DNA from: JAHJKV01 sp963678135 | GTDB taxonomy: Bacteria > Desulfobacterota > Desulfovibrionia > Desulfovibrionales > Desulfovibrionaceae | Direction: 5' to 3' | Assembly: GCA_963678135.1 (NCBI GenBank) | Contig: OY782667.1 | Location: 1,488,001 to 1,552,000, forward strand | DNA length: 64,000 nucleotides | In this document: one piece after another, positions 24,970 through 33,700 of the stretch | How positions within the stretch are numbered: position 1 is the first letter of the stretch | How the letters are laid out: the number at the start of each line of letters is the position of its first letter | Notes under the pieces: model-generated | What the model saw: only the letters and a program-made list of their open reading frames with translations | Databases searched by the model: none | Told to the model about the DNA's origin: nothing | Made by a program: the position numbers and the translations under genes

Positions 24970-24986
24970 AAAAAGCGGTGCTTTTT
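24970..24986 (+). terminator. Short hairpin between yajC and secD
   Basis: AAAAAGC-GGT-GCTTTTT is a perfect 7-bp inverted repeat with a T run in its 3' arm. It may attenuate readthrough from yajC into secD; it is AT-rich and short, so its strength is doubtful. The remaining 78 nt to secD hold a TATACT-like hexamer but no convincing -35. Confidence 0.35.
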
Positions 24987-25064
24987 AGGTATATACTGTC
25001 GGGTACAGAATTATAAGGCTCTACAAAGGGCTGAAGACTCATTGATTGTGTTGTAGGAGCGGAA

Positions 25065-26630
25065 ATGGATTCTATTTTGCGCTGGAAGCTACTTTTGGTT
25101 ATGGCAGTCATCTTGTTGGGAGCAGCATATTCTTTGCCTTCCTTACCGGGCATTGCCAGCTCTCGCTTTGCTACTTTTTTGCCGGGTGATCCTATTAATT
25201 TAGGCCTCGACCTGCGTGGCGGTATTCATCTAACTTTGGAAGTCAATACTGATAAGGCTCTGGAAACAAAATTAGAAAGGCTTGCTGAACAGCTCAAAAC
25301 ATTGGGCGAAGACAAAGGTTTTGGCTTTCTCAACCCAAAACGTGTAGCAAAGCATAGCATCAATTTCACCTTACATAATTCGGAAAAACAAGCAGAAGTC
25401 GATGCGTTTTTAGCAAATTCTTTTTCGATGTTTACGGTTTCGTCAAATCTGCTTTCTCAAGGTGCTGTGCACTATAAGCTCAAATTAAGTTCAGAATATA
25501 TCAAGCAGTACACGCAAGATACTATTCGCCAAACAGTTAATATTGTTCGTAATCGTATTGACAGGCGCGGTGTTGTGGAACCGGATATTCGCCAACAAGA
25601 AGGTGGGCGTATTCAAATTCAGTTGCCGGGCATGGAAAATGCGAAACAAGCAGTCAATGTTATTACCCAGATGGGGCATTTAGAGTTCAAAATCGAAGCG
25701 GACGTTAGTATGGACGAAGCTGCGTCTCATCCTCGTGAATATGAAATACTCAAACCTCGTGGCAGTAATGCTTCGTTGGTTGTGCGTAAAGCACCGGTTT
25801 TGACCGGAGAATATATTGTTGATGCACAGCCAGACTTTGATCGGAATAATCGTGCTGCAGTGGGCATGAATTTTGACAAACGTGGTGCACTGCTCTTTGA
25901 AGATATTACAACAAAAAACGTAAAACGCCGTTTAGCTATTGTTCTTGATGGTACTTGTTATTCTGCACCTGTGATCAATGGTCCCATTGGCGGAGGTCGA
26001 GCGCAAATAACCGGCCATTTTAGCGTACAGCAAGCAAAAGATTTAGCTAATGTACTGCGAGATGCCTTGCCTGCTCCGGTAACAAAAGCTGCGGAATCCA
26101 CTATCGGCCCCACACTTGGTCAGGAATCCATTGATAAAGGAGTCAAAGCTGCTTTGATTGGCCTTGCTCTGATTATTGGCTTTATGGTTGTGTATTACGG
26201 GTTTTCAGGCTTTATTGCCGATAGCGTACTGATTTTGAATATTATACTAATTTTGGGTGGTTTGGCTGCCTTTGGTGCTACCCTTACCTTGCCCGGTATC
26301 GCAGGTATTATTCTTACGATTGGTATGTCTGTAGATGCCAATGTTATTATTTTTGAACGCATCCGCGAAGAACTCCGGCGTGGCTTAACAGCAAAAGCTG
26401 CAATTAAAGAAGGGTATGCCAAAGCTACTTTAACCATTCTTGATGCAAACGTAACAACAATTATAGCTGCGATGATTCTCTATCAATTTGGAACAGGTCC
26501 TATCAGAGGCTTTGCCGTGACTTTAACCTTGGGCATCATTACTTCAATGTTTACAGCTATTTTTGTTTCGCGGATTTTGTTTGATATCTACACTGCCTGG
26601 CGCGACGAAAAAAAATCTATTAGCATCTAG
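25065..26630 (+). CDS. secD: Protein translocase subunit SecD
   Basis: 521 aa inner-membrane protein of the SecDF complex, which uses the proton gradient to pull exported proteins across the membrane. The N-terminal span is followed by LGLDLRGGIHLTLEV, a large periplasmic domain (NIVRNRIDRRGVVEPDIRQQ, RIQIQLPGM) and five C-terminal spans with GMSVDANVIIFERIREELRR. TAGGAG precedes the ATG. secF follows after 11 nt. Confidence 0.96.
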   Translation: MDSILRWKLLLVMAVILLGAAYSLPSLPGIASSRFATFLPGDPINLGLDLRGGIHLTLEVNTDKALETKLERLAEQLKTLGEDKGFGFLNPKRVAKHSINFTLHNSEKQAEVDAFLANSFSMFTVSSNLLSQGAVHYKLKLSSEYIKQYTQDTIRQTVNIVRNRIDRRGVVEPDIRQQEGGRIQIQLPGMENAKQAVNVITQMGHLEFKIEADVSMDEAASHPREYEILKPRGSNASLVVRKAPVLTGEYIVDAQPDFDRNNRAAVGMNFDKRGALLFEDITTKNVKRRLAIVLDGTCYSAPVINGPIGGGRAQITGHFSVQQAKDLANVLRDALPAPVTKAAESTIGPTLGQESIDKGVKAALIGLALIIGFMVVYYGFSGFIADSVLILNIILILGGLAAFGATLTLPGIAGIILTIGMSVDANVIIFERIREELRRGLTAKAAIKEGYAKATLTILDANVTTIIAAMILYQFGTGPIRGFAVTLTLGIITSMFTAIFVSRILFDIYTAWRDEKKSISI

Positions 26631-26641
26631 GGGAAAAAGGA

Positions 26642-27706
26642 ATGGGAATTCAAATTATTAAACCTGATACCCGAATCAACTTTGTGGGCTACCGTAAAAT
26701 TGCTTTTGCGTTTTCCTTGTTGCTGATATTTTTTGGAATAAGTTCCTTGTGGATACAAGGAGGGCCAAAATACGGCATTGATTTCGCTGGAGGCGTTGTT
26801 ATTCAAACAAAGGTAAATAATACACAGCCTGTTGATGCCGGAGCAGTAAGTACAGCACTTGATGCAGCTCTCTTGCCCGGCCTTGTGGTGCAAGCCATTC
26901 TTGATGAAAACAATGAATTTTTAATTCGCACTTCTGCAGTCGACACTGATACAGAGATATTGCGCCAAGCTGTTTTAACAGAACTTGTGACTGCTTTTCC
27001 TGAAGCAACAATAGAAATACGTCGCACGGAAATGGTTGGCCCAAAAGTAAGCTCTGACCTACGCACCAATGCGCTCAAAGCAATGTTTTACGCTGTCCTG
27101 CTCATTGCCATTTATATTTCAGGCCGTTTTGAACAAAAATGGATGGTAGCTGGACTTATGGCAACCGCTCTTTTCTTTGGGCTTTATATTTTAGGGATGT
27201 TTAATGTCTCAATGTCCATACTGATTCTCTGTGCTTTACTTATTGCCGTAGGACTTTGTTGGTACTTAAAACTTAGCTATGCTCTTGGAGCTGTGGTAGC
27301 ACTTATTCATGACGTACTTATTACAGTAGGTGTATTTTCTTTCTTAGGTAAAGAGTTTGATCTGACTACGGTTGCTGCTCTTTTAACTATCATTGGTTAT
27401 TCTCTCAACGATACCATTATTGTCTTTGACCGTATTAGAGAGAATATTTATTCCAAAATAAATGACAGTTTTGCGGAAACAATCAATATTTCTGTTAACC
27501 AAACCCTTTCTCGTACCATCCTAACCTCAGGAACCACTTTATTGGTCGTACTTTCTTTGGCTATCCTTGGTGGAGGGGCAATTCATGATTTTGCTATCGC
27601 TCTACTGATTGGAGTAAGCATTGGTACATATTCATCCATTTTTGTGGCCAGCCCTATTTTGCTAGGTTTTGGTTCTGTAGCAGTAGGAACAGAAAAAACT
27701 CACTAA
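26642..27706 (+). CDS. secF: Protein translocase subunit SecF
   Basis: 354 aa, six membrane spans. GIDFAGGVVIQTKV follows the first span; the RRTEMVGPKVSSDLRTNALK block precedes the second; the conserved YSLNDTIIVFDRIRENI lies near residue 260. Compared with typical SecF of about 310 residues there is an insertion around residues 160-200 (FEQKWMVAGLMATALFFGLY through LCALLIAVGLCWYLKLSY), which looks like extra hydrophobic sequence. Convergent with hisF; the gap 27707-27789 holds nothing clear. Confidence 0.95.
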   Translation: MGIQIIKPDTRINFVGYRKIAFAFSLLLIFFGISSLWIQGGPKYGIDFAGGVVIQTKVNNTQPVDAGAVSTALDAALLPGLVVQAILDENNEFLIRTSAVDTDTEILRQAVLTELVTAFPEATIEIRRTEMVGPKVSSDLRTNALKAMFYAVLLIAIYISGRFEQKWMVAGLMATALFFGLYILGMFNVSMSILILCALLIAVGLCWYLKLSYALGAVVALIHDVLITVGVFSFLGKEFDLTTVAALLTIIGYSLNDTIIVFDRIRENIYSKINDSFAETINISVNQTLSRTILTSGTTLLVVLSLAILGGGAIHDFAIALLIGVSIGTYSSIFVASPILLGFGSVAVGTEKTH

Positions 27707-27789
27707 ATTATAACTATACTGAAGTTACAGCTATACTCTTGTATACTATTGTCTCATTGTCTTTTGCTGAAAATATGAAATACATATTT

Positions 27790-28569
27790 TTACCAAACAG
27801 AACGAACAGCTATGCCTTTTTCCTGCATATATTTTTTAATATCCGGAACCGTCCATTCTCCATAATGCACGATAGAGGCAATAAGCGCAGCTGAAGCATG
27901 ACCTTGAGTCACAGCCAAAGCCATATGTTCAGGATGCCCTGCGCCACCTGAAGCAATGACTGGAATCTGCACTGCATTGACAATTTTGCGTGTTAGCTCA
28001 AGATCATAGCCATCTTTGGTTCCGTCAGCATCAATAGAGTTCAGGCAAATTTCTCCAGCACCAAGGGCTTCTCCTGTTTTCGCCCACTTAAGAGCATCAA
28101 TACCCATATGTTTACGCCCACCATGAATTACAACCTCAAAGCCAGAAGGGATAGTCTCACTTACCGGCACTCGTTTGACATCCATGCCAAGAACCACGCA
28201 TTGCGAACCAAATTGTAACGCGCCTTGTTCAATAATTTGAGGATTTTTAACTGCGCCTGAGTTTACAGAAACTTTTTCTGCGCCAGCAAGAAGCACAGCA
28301 CGCATATCCTCTACAGAATTGATACCACCGCCAACAGAGAAGGGAATAAAAATTTTGCGTGCTACTTGCTCTACTACATCCAAAAAAATTCCTCTTCCTT
28401 CAGCAGAGGCAGTGATGTCATAAAAGACAATTTCATCAGCACCTTCTTCATAATATTTTTGAGCTGTTTCTACAGGGTCGCCAATATCCACATTACCCTT
28501 AAACTTTATTCCTTTGGTCAGGCATCCATTGCGTACATCAAGACAAGGGATAATTCGTTTACTCAGCAT
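27790..28569 (-). CDS. hisF: Imidazole glycerol phosphate synthase, cyclase subunit
   Basis: 259 aa TIM barrel that, with HisH, converts PRFAR and ammonia to imidazole glycerol phosphate and AICAR. Landmarks are RIIPCLDVRNGCLTKGIKF (catalytic Asp11), FSVGGGINSVEDM, VSVNSGAV, GMDVKRV (catalytic aspartate near 130), LNSIDADGTKDGYDL and IASGGAGHPEHM. The start is ATG 28567-28569; the frame is open 48 codons further but that region is hisH. It overlaps hisH by 11 nt. Confidence 0.96.
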   Translation of the reverse strand: MLSKRIIPCLDVRNGCLTKGIKFKGNVDIGDPVETAQKYYEEGADEIVFYDITASAEGRGIFLDVVEQVARKIFIPFSVGGGINSVEDMRAVLLAGAEKVSVNSGAVKNPQIIEQGALQFGSQCVVLGMDVKRVPVSETIPSGFEVVIHGGRKHMGIDALKWAKTGEALGAGEICLNSIDADGTKDGYDLELTRKIVNAVQIPVIASGGAGHPEHMALAVTQGHASAALIASIVHYGEWTVPDIKKYMQEKGIAVRSVW

Positions 28570-29200
28570 CTTGTTCTCCCTGACAGTAAGCGTAAAAATT
28601 CTGCAATAATTGAAGTCCGGGGGCACCGCTTTTTTCTGGATGAAATTGCACTGCCCAAAGGCCAGTACGCCCAAAAATAGAACAAAAATTTTGTCCATAT
28701 TGTGTTGTGCCAATTATCAAGTTTTCATGCGGACGAGGGTAGTAGCTATGTACAAAATAAAAATTAGCCTCTGGGTCTATTCCCTCAAACAAAAGACATT
28801 GTTTTTGCAGTACTACTTTGTTCCAGCCCATATGAGGGACTCGAATTTGCCTGCCGTCTTCATCTTGCCATGCAGTATCAAAAAGCACACATTCCCCTGA
28901 AAGAATCCCTAGGCTCTTTGTATCATTTTCTTGGCAATAGTCTAAGAGTATTTGGCAGCCGACACAAATTCCAAGTACAGGCTTATTTTGCTGAACAAGA
29001 GCATAAAGGGTTTTATCCAGTTTATTACTTCTTAGCTCTTCCATGGCTTGTCCGGCTGCTCCAACACCGGGAAAAATAATACCTTGAGCTGAAGCTAGTA
29101 CTTCAGGATCATTGCTGATTGTATTGGCAATCCCCAAGTACTTAAGTGCCCGATGCACACTGGTTTGGTTTCCTGCTTTGTAATCAAAAATAGCCAGCAT
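28559..29200 (-). CDS. hisH: Imidazole glycerol phosphate synthase, glutamine amidotransferase subunit
   Basis: 213 aa class I glutamine amidotransferase delivering ammonia to HisF. IIFPGVGAAGQAME and the nucleophile elbow GICVGCQILLDYC (Cys near 80) are clear; the His-Glu pair is in VQFHPEKSGAPG. The start reads MLAIFDYKAGNQTSV, a normal HisH terminus; GGAGA lies upstream. hisH and hisF form a two-gene operon, the other his genes being elsewhere. Confidence 0.95.
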   Translation of the reverse strand: MLAIFDYKAGNQTSVHRALKYLGIANTISNDPEVLASAQGIIFPGVGAAGQAMEELRSNKLDKTLYALVQQNKPVLGICVGCQILLDYCQENDTKSLGILSGECVLFDTAWQDEDGRQIRVPHMGWNKVVLQKQCLLFEGIDPEANFYFVHSYYPRPHENLIIGTTQYGQNFCSIFGRTGLWAVQFHPEKSGAPGLQLLQNFYAYCQGEQDAE

Positions 29201-29300
29201 GGAAAATCTCCTCTAAAAAATTTTGGATTGTCCCCAGACGATTATCTTCAATATTTTGTACTCTAGCACGGTCATTCTCTTAAATTTCTTTTCATTATAG

Positions 29301-29500
29301 TGCGTTAGTAGCCATTTCCATATTAAAAGTATTGAAAATTTTTGGAATCAAGCAAAAAGACATACGCGAAAATATAATGAAATTTTGAAACAAAGCTTTG
29401 AATTATTCCTCAAAGAATGTGAATGAAGATTAAACGAGGGAACTCCAAAGTAGCTTCTAAAAGACCTTAAAAATACCCTCAAAGAAAAATATCAGGTGTC
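29301..29500 (+). pseudogene. Remnant of an IS1595-family transposase (C-terminal end)
   Basis: Reading the plus strand in the frame of 29343 gives ENFWNQAKRHTRKYNEI, then QSFELFLKECE-stop-RLNEGTPK-stop-LLKDLKNTLKEKYQ. This is the characteristic end of IS1595/ISXO2-type transposases (SFWNQAKRHLR..., LFLKECEWRFN-GTPKQ). Two stops interrupt it: TGA at 29424-29426 where the family has Trp, and TAG at 29448-29450 where it has Gln. Nothing of the N-terminal half is seen. This is the only recognisable content of the 341-bp gap between hisH and the STAS-like gene. Confidence 0.8.
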
Positions 29501-29541
29501 AGCCACTATGTTTTTTGGGATAAAGTTTTTGGCAATTAGGA

Positions 29542-29823
29542 TTATTGCCCAATTGCAGAGAGTATCCCTTCTTCAATAACAACCTGAATTGACGGCGAGG
29601 CAGATTCTATTCTGATTTGCTTATAAAATTCATCTTTGCCTAAATCCACATACAATTTCCCAAAGATTGCTTTTGCACAAGAAGTGGTCATGGCACTGAC
29701 ATCATCAAGATTGATTGTTACAAGATTTTCTTTCAATTTTTCAGAGATTTGATCAAAAATATCTTTTGCTAAGGATTCGTTTGTTATATTATGGGTGGTG
29801 TCTGCAATTCTGATTGTATTCAT
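29542..29823 (-). CDS. STAS-like (DUF4325-type) protein
   Basis: 93 aa, starting MNTIRIADTTHNITNESLAK after TTGAGG. The core LVTINLDDVSAMTTSCAKAI followed by FGKLYVDLGKDEF and a C-terminal IQVVIEEGILSAI matches the DUF4325 STAS-like fold, where the serine/threonine-rich turn is at the position used for phosphorylation in anti-sigma-factor antagonists. Its partner is probably a kinase or membrane protein; the gene upstream encodes a membrane-anchored protein. It lies in an accessory patch beside a transposase remnant. Confidence 0.75.
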   Translation of the reverse strand: MNTIRIADTTHNITNESLAKDIFDQISEKLKENLVTINLDDVSAMTTSCAKAIFGKLYVDLGKDEFYKQIRIESASPSIQVVIEEGILSAIGQ

Positions 29824-29957
29824 AATGCACCTCAAATGTAGTTTATATTTAGTTGAGATTTATATAGTTTTTTACTCTTTATGTCCATAGATACCCCCTC
29901 TGAAAAAATTGTCAACTGTCCATATGCCTGCGATAAATATGCCCCATGCAGCTCTTG

Positions 29958-30425
29958 TCAGCTTTTGGATTTTAAGCATTTTTTTATCTGCTCTCGAAGC
30001 TGATCTGCTTTTTCTATATTATAAGTTTTGTCAGTGGTACATGTATCGAGAAAATCAGCAACATTTATTATCTTTTTGATTTGTTCTTTGCTGAGGTAGA
30101 ATGAGGCTCGTCCTTTGAGCACTCTGATTTCGGAAATACGTTTAGGTAACTCGTTGGAATGTATATTGAGTAAAGCGTGCCTGAGAGTGTCGTTTATAAG
30201 GGCATACACTTCTTCACATACACTGAGTTCGCTTTGTACAAGCAATTTTTCTCGCTGTGATTCCTTAGCTTTTTTGACTTCAAAATGTTTTGAAATGAAT
30301 TGCGTTACAATTACTTTGACACATTCTGCGCCAATAACAGCCAATATACACCAAAATGTAAAATTATGAATTTCACCTTGTATTAACTCTTGAATAGTTT
30401 CCAGTGTGGTTATGTTGTCTAGCAT
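29958..30425 (-). CDS. Membrane-anchored coiled-coil protein, unknown function
   Basis: 155 aa, unrecognised family. One membrane segment lies at about residues 22-45 (FTFWCILAVIGAECVKVIVT); the rest is cytoplasmic, helical and charged (KHFEVKKAKESQREKLLVQS, then ISEIRVLKGRASFYLSKEQI). It is upstream of, and co-directional with, the STAS-like gene (134-nt gap), so the two may act together. A TTGACA-like hexamer sits at 30490-30495 on the complement, with no good -10. Low GC and isolation from housekeeping operons suggest acquired DNA. Confidence 0.6.
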   Translation of the reverse strand: MLDNITTLETIQELIQGEIHNFTFWCILAVIGAECVKVIVTQFISKHFEVKKAKESQREKLLVQSELSVCEEVYALINDTLRHALLNIHSNELPKRISEIRVLKGRASFYLSKEQIKKIINVADFLDTCTTDKTYNIEKADQLREQIKKCLKSKS

Positions 30426-30626
30426 TTTTTTTGACCTTTATAATTCGCTGGTTCACAATAAAAAGTCAGGATATTGATACAGCAAAAAATGTCAAGCCCT
30501 TGCCATTGAAAACGAGTAAACATGAGACATGAAACTACGAAAAAGCATCATTTCTTGATGGCAAAGGTTACTGGCTTGTAGTGAATGCAATTCAGCACTC
30601 ACTTTACTCCTCTGCATGGGTATTTT

Positions 30627-31421
30627 TTATTTCCCCATAATACGCAAATACATATCGCCTTGGAATGGACCTATTTTCCGTCCTAAGCCACGCAGGCGGA
30701 TAGGTTTACCAATTTGAAAATCTGTTGGAATGCAAAGTTCTATTTTTTTTGACCCAGCAAAACGGGTCGCTATTTCCAAACGCATGTTACGGCCAGGGAT
30801 TAGCTGATGGCGCGAGAAATATACGGTTTGTTCATCGTCAAGCTGTTTCTTAAACCAATGCTTTAACCGAGTAAGAGGGTTTTTTGAAAAATCAAAATTT
30901 ATTTTTTTTGAACCAAGCCTAATTTCTAAATGCCGTTTGAGTGTTTGTTGCGGAAATTGTGTACCTGCTTGCGAACGATCATGTTTAATATGAGCATAAA
31001 TATCTTCAAACACTTGCCTTGCAAAGGGATCGTTCAAAATATCATTCATGACATCTTCTTTTTTATACGAAAAAGAAGAGCGGTTCGTTTCTGAAGCATG
31101 GGTTTGTTGCGCTTTGCTTTTGTGCTGTTTCCAAGAATTTTGAAAATTTTTGTGTTTTTCAGCTTTTGATTGTTTTTTTCCCTGAGCTTGAGAAAAATTC
31201 TTTTTTTGTTTTTTCTTTTTTTGCGGAGCAAGCTCATGCTCGAGAGTTTCTTTTAATAAAACATAGGCTTCATTTAATTTTTGAAATTCTTGTTGTGCGC
31301 TAGGGTCAGGGTTGAGGTCAGGATGCAGCCTAAATGCTTGCTTCCGAAAAGCAGATTTGAGCTCTTCCATATCTGCATTTGGAGCAACGCCAAGAATTTT
31401 ATAACACTCTTTAATGGTCAT
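30627..31421 (-). CDS. J-domain protein (DnaJ-like)
   Basis: 264 aa. The N-terminal J domain (1-65, YKILGVAPNADMEELKSAFR) includes the HPD tripeptide in LHPDLNPDP that stimulates Hsp70 ATPase. A long lysine/glutamine-rich linker (about 68-125, KKKKQKKNFSQAQGKKQSK) replaces the Gly/Phe and zinc regions, and a C-terminal DnaJ-type substrate-binding part ends LRGLGRKIGPFQGDMYLRI. It is therefore a type B/CbpA-like or specialised cochaperone. It starts 3 nt after the YkgJ-like gene. Confidence 0.85.
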   Translation of the reverse strand: MTIKECYKILGVAPNADMEELKSAFRKQAFRLHPDLNPDPSAQQEFQKLNEAYVLLKETLEHELAPQKKKKQKKNFSQAQGKKQSKAEKHKNFQNSWKQHKSKAQQTHASETNRSSFSYKKEDVMNDILNDPFARQVFEDIYAHIKHDRSQAGTQFPQQTLKRHLEIRLGSKKINFDFSKNPLTRLKHWFKKQLDDEQTVYFSRHQLIPGRNMRLEIATRFAGSKKIELCIPTDFQIGKPIRLRGLGRKIGPFQGDMYLRIMGK

Positions 31422-31424
31422 AGG

Positions 31425-31898
31425 CTATTTTATATCCTTTGCAAGCATATCTTCCGGCAGAATAAGTGCATTGGGGTCATGACGTGTATCTTTACGAGTT
31501 AATCCATGTTTTCGCAAATATGCAATGCCTTGGAGAGCAAATTGTTCATGGCTTGCTTGAGGGTTTACTCCTGGGCAATAGTCATGAATCATAGCCCAAC
31601 TTTCTTTATCCACGATATTTCCTCTAAAAAATGGCCAAGCACGGCAAATATCTGGTCTTGCTGGATGCACGGTGCATCCTTTTTCAGCATTAAAAAAAAT
31701 ACAATATGCATCTTTTCCGGTGGATAAACAGGGCTTTGCATTCGACCGCACGGTATATTGCGTGAGCAGGGTTTCAACGCTTATATTCAAATAATTGGCC
31801 AAACGCTTTTGATCCTTTTCACTCATAATAATGCCACCTTCACCTTGGCAGCATTGTCCGCACATACGGCACTGAAAGGCTTGTAATTCCTGTTTCAT
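31425..31898 (-). CDS. YkgJ-family cysteine cluster protein
   Basis: 157 aa zinc/iron chelating family. Cysteines are in FQCRMCGQCCQGEGG, KPCLSTGKDAYCIFF, KGCTVHPARPDICRAWPFF and YCPGV, the YkgJ/UPF0153 pattern. The role is unknown; a metal cofactor is likely. Start ATG 31896-31898 with GGAGA upstream; it overlaps the CoA-binding gene by 4 nt. Three genes (CoA-binding, YkgJ, J-domain) form a compact leftward operon. Confidence 0.88.
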   Translation of the reverse strand: MKQELQAFQCRMCGQCCQGEGGIIMSEKDQKRLANYLNISVETLLTQYTVRSNAKPCLSTGKDAYCIFFNAEKGCTVHPARPDICRAWPFFRGNIVDKESWAMIHDYCPGVNPQASHEQFALQGIAYLRKHGLTRKDTRHDPNALILPEDMLAKDIK

Positions 31899-32317
31899 GA
31901 CAAGTTCTCCGCAAAACGTGAATGTTCGAGCATTAAACAATGATTTTGTATTACCAAGATAGGATGCCCCTGAAGGATTTGGACTGCTTGTTTTGAGCTA
32001 ATATTACTTTGCATCCAAAAACATTGAGGCAAGGGATTTAGCGCAAGAGTTTCTATTGCATGTTGTGCACAGAGTTCAGAGCGTCGAAAAAGGTTGACTA
32101 TATCTATGGGCACTGGAATATCTGCCAAAGAGGGGTAAGTAGTCAAACCCCATACGTTTTGGCGTTTGGGATGTACAGGCAGAACCGTAAAGCCAGCTTT
32201 TATAAGATAACGTCCTACGCTGTCCACAGGTCTGTTTGGCTTATCAACAGCACCAACAATGGCGATATTCTTGACCTGCGCAAAAAGCCTGATTAGTTCT
32301 TGATCGCTGATAGACAT
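31895..32317 (-). CDS. CoA-binding domain protein (YccU-like)
   Basis: 140 aa Rossmann-like CoA-binding domain: IAIVGAVDKPNRPVDSVGRY, AGFTVLPVHPKRQNVWGLTT, PVPIDIVNLFRRSELCAQHA and CFWMQSNISSKQAV. Single-domain proteins of this kind bind CoA or a related nucleotide, with no settled reaction. First gene of the operon with YkgJ-like and J-domain proteins. The gap 32318-32476 contains no further gene. Confidence 0.88.
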   Translation of the reverse strand: MSISDQELIRLFAQVKNIAIVGAVDKPNRPVDSVGRYLIKAGFTVLPVHPKRQNVWGLTTYPSLADIPVPIDIVNLFRRSELCAQHAIETLALNPLPQCFWMQSNISSKQAVQILQGHPILVIQNHCLMLEHSRFAENLS

Positions 32318-32476
32318 AGCACTTTTTGGTCTGATATTTTTTGTTCAGTAAAGTAGCTCAAAAAAGCATAGCTGATATTAATATTGTAGCCAGTAACTTA
32401 TGGCAAGCAACTAGTTAATCAGGTTTTTTATCGTAAAAACTTTTAATTGCCTAGCAAAGAATTACAAGGAAAGAAT

Positions 32477-33700
32477 ATGTTTGAAGCAGTACATCCCGTC
32501 CCGTATTCAGAGCTTACACGTCGTCACAAACTGTGCCTTGAATTTTTGGAAGAGTTTGCCCCGCAGGCCGGTGGACTGTTAGCCTTTTCCAGAGTGCATA
32601 TCTATTATCTTACCGGACATCTTGGCATGGGCTGTTTGTGGTTGCCCAAAGAAGGCGAGCCTATTCTTTTTGTTCGCAAAGGTCACAAAAGAGCGGAGCT
32701 TGAATCTGGTGTAAAAAACATTGTCTCCTTTAAGTCATACAGCCAGTTGCCAAATGCCGCACAAAAAGCAGAAAGCCCCCTAACTTCAACAATTGCCGTT
32801 GATACCGGAGGCTTAAGTTGGCAACTTGGCAATTTATTGCAAAATAAACTTCCACAATACTCTTTTGTGGCTGGTGATATGGCTTTTGCCTTGGCTCGGG
32901 CAAAAAAATCTGAATGGGAACTGGAAATTTTACGCCGTTGTGGGGCTTTGCATCATAAAAGCCTGTATTCCCTCTTGCCTCAACATATCCACTTTGGAAT
33001 GAGTGAACGTGAAGTTGCACACAAAGCTTGGGAAATTTTTTATGCGCAAGGGCATATGGGGCTTATGCGTATGCACGCTCATGGTGAAGAAATTTTCCTT
33101 GGGCATGTTTCAGCAGGGCAGTCAGGGGCCTATCCATCTTCTTTTAACGGCCCTTTGGGCGTAGTAGGGGAACATCCAGCCATCCCATATATGGGCAATG
33201 CACATATTATATGGCAAAAAGATACTCCACTTGTCTGTGATATTGGATTTTCTTTGGAAGGATATTGCACAGATAAAACCCAAGTGTATTGGGCTGGAAG
33301 CCAAAAAAATTACGATCTTGAACTCGCAAATGCATATTCTTTTTGTGTTGATGTACAGGCTTGGCTGGCTGAGAATATTCGCCCCGGAGTGCTACCTTCA
33401 AAGCTATATCAAGGATGCTTGGATATGGCTAAGCAGGCTGGGATGAGCGAAGGTTTCATGGGCTATGGGGAGAATAAAGTTGCGTTTGTAGGGCATGGCA
33501 TTGGCCTTTCGATTGATGGTTATCCTGCTCTTGCCAAAGGTTTTGATAGACCACTGGAACAAGGTAATGTTCTGGCCTTAGAACCAAAGCAGACCGTACA
33601 AGGCAAAGGCATGGTCGGTGTAGAAAATACATTTGAAGTGACAAGCACTGGCTGCCAAAGCATTACAGGCAATGATTTTAATATGATTTTTATTGATTAG
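32477..33700 (+). CDS. M24-family metallopeptidase (Xaa-Pro aminopeptidase-like)
   Basis: 407 aa, creatinase/prolidase N-domain followed by the pita-bread M24 domain (about 150-400). Metal ligands can be read: LVCDIGFSLEGYCTDKTQVY (two aspartates), FVGHGIGLSIDGYP (His), LALEPK (Glu) and GVENTFEV (Glu). The start is ATG 32477 with AAGGA 7 nt upstream; ten more codons are open but unsupported. Whether it cleaves dipeptides, Xaa-Pro bonds or another substrate is not decidable. Its stop overlaps the stop of the convergent DUF2867 gene. Confidence 0.88.
   Translation: MFEAVHPVPYSELTRRHKLCLEFLEEFAPQAGGLLAFSRVHIYYLTGHLGMGCLWLPKEGEPILFVRKGHKRAELESGVKNIVSFKSYSQLPNAAQKAESPLTSTIAVDTGGLSWQLGNLLQNKLPQYSFVAGDMAFALARAKKSEWELEILRRCGALHHKSLYSLLPQHIHFGMSEREVAHKAWEIFYAQGHMGLMRMHAHGEEIFLGHVSAGQSGAYPSSFNGPLGVVGEHPAIPYMGNAHIIWQKDTPLVCDIGFSLEGYCTDKTQVYWAGSQKNYDLELANAYSFCVDVQAWLAENIRPGVLPSKLYQGCLDMAKQAGMSEGFMGYGENKVAFVGHGIGLSIDGYPALAKGFDRPLEQGNVLALEPKQTVQGKGMVGVENTFEVTSTGCQSITGNDFNMIFID

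Noticed and set aside
28570..28713. 48-codon N-terminal extension of hisF
   Set aside because: It lies within hisH in another frame; the standard HisF terminus begins at 28569.
29424..29426. Second in-frame TGA considered as selenocysteine
   Set aside because: It replaces a conserved tryptophan in a decayed transposase, a TAG follows, and no SECIS-like hairpin lies downstream.
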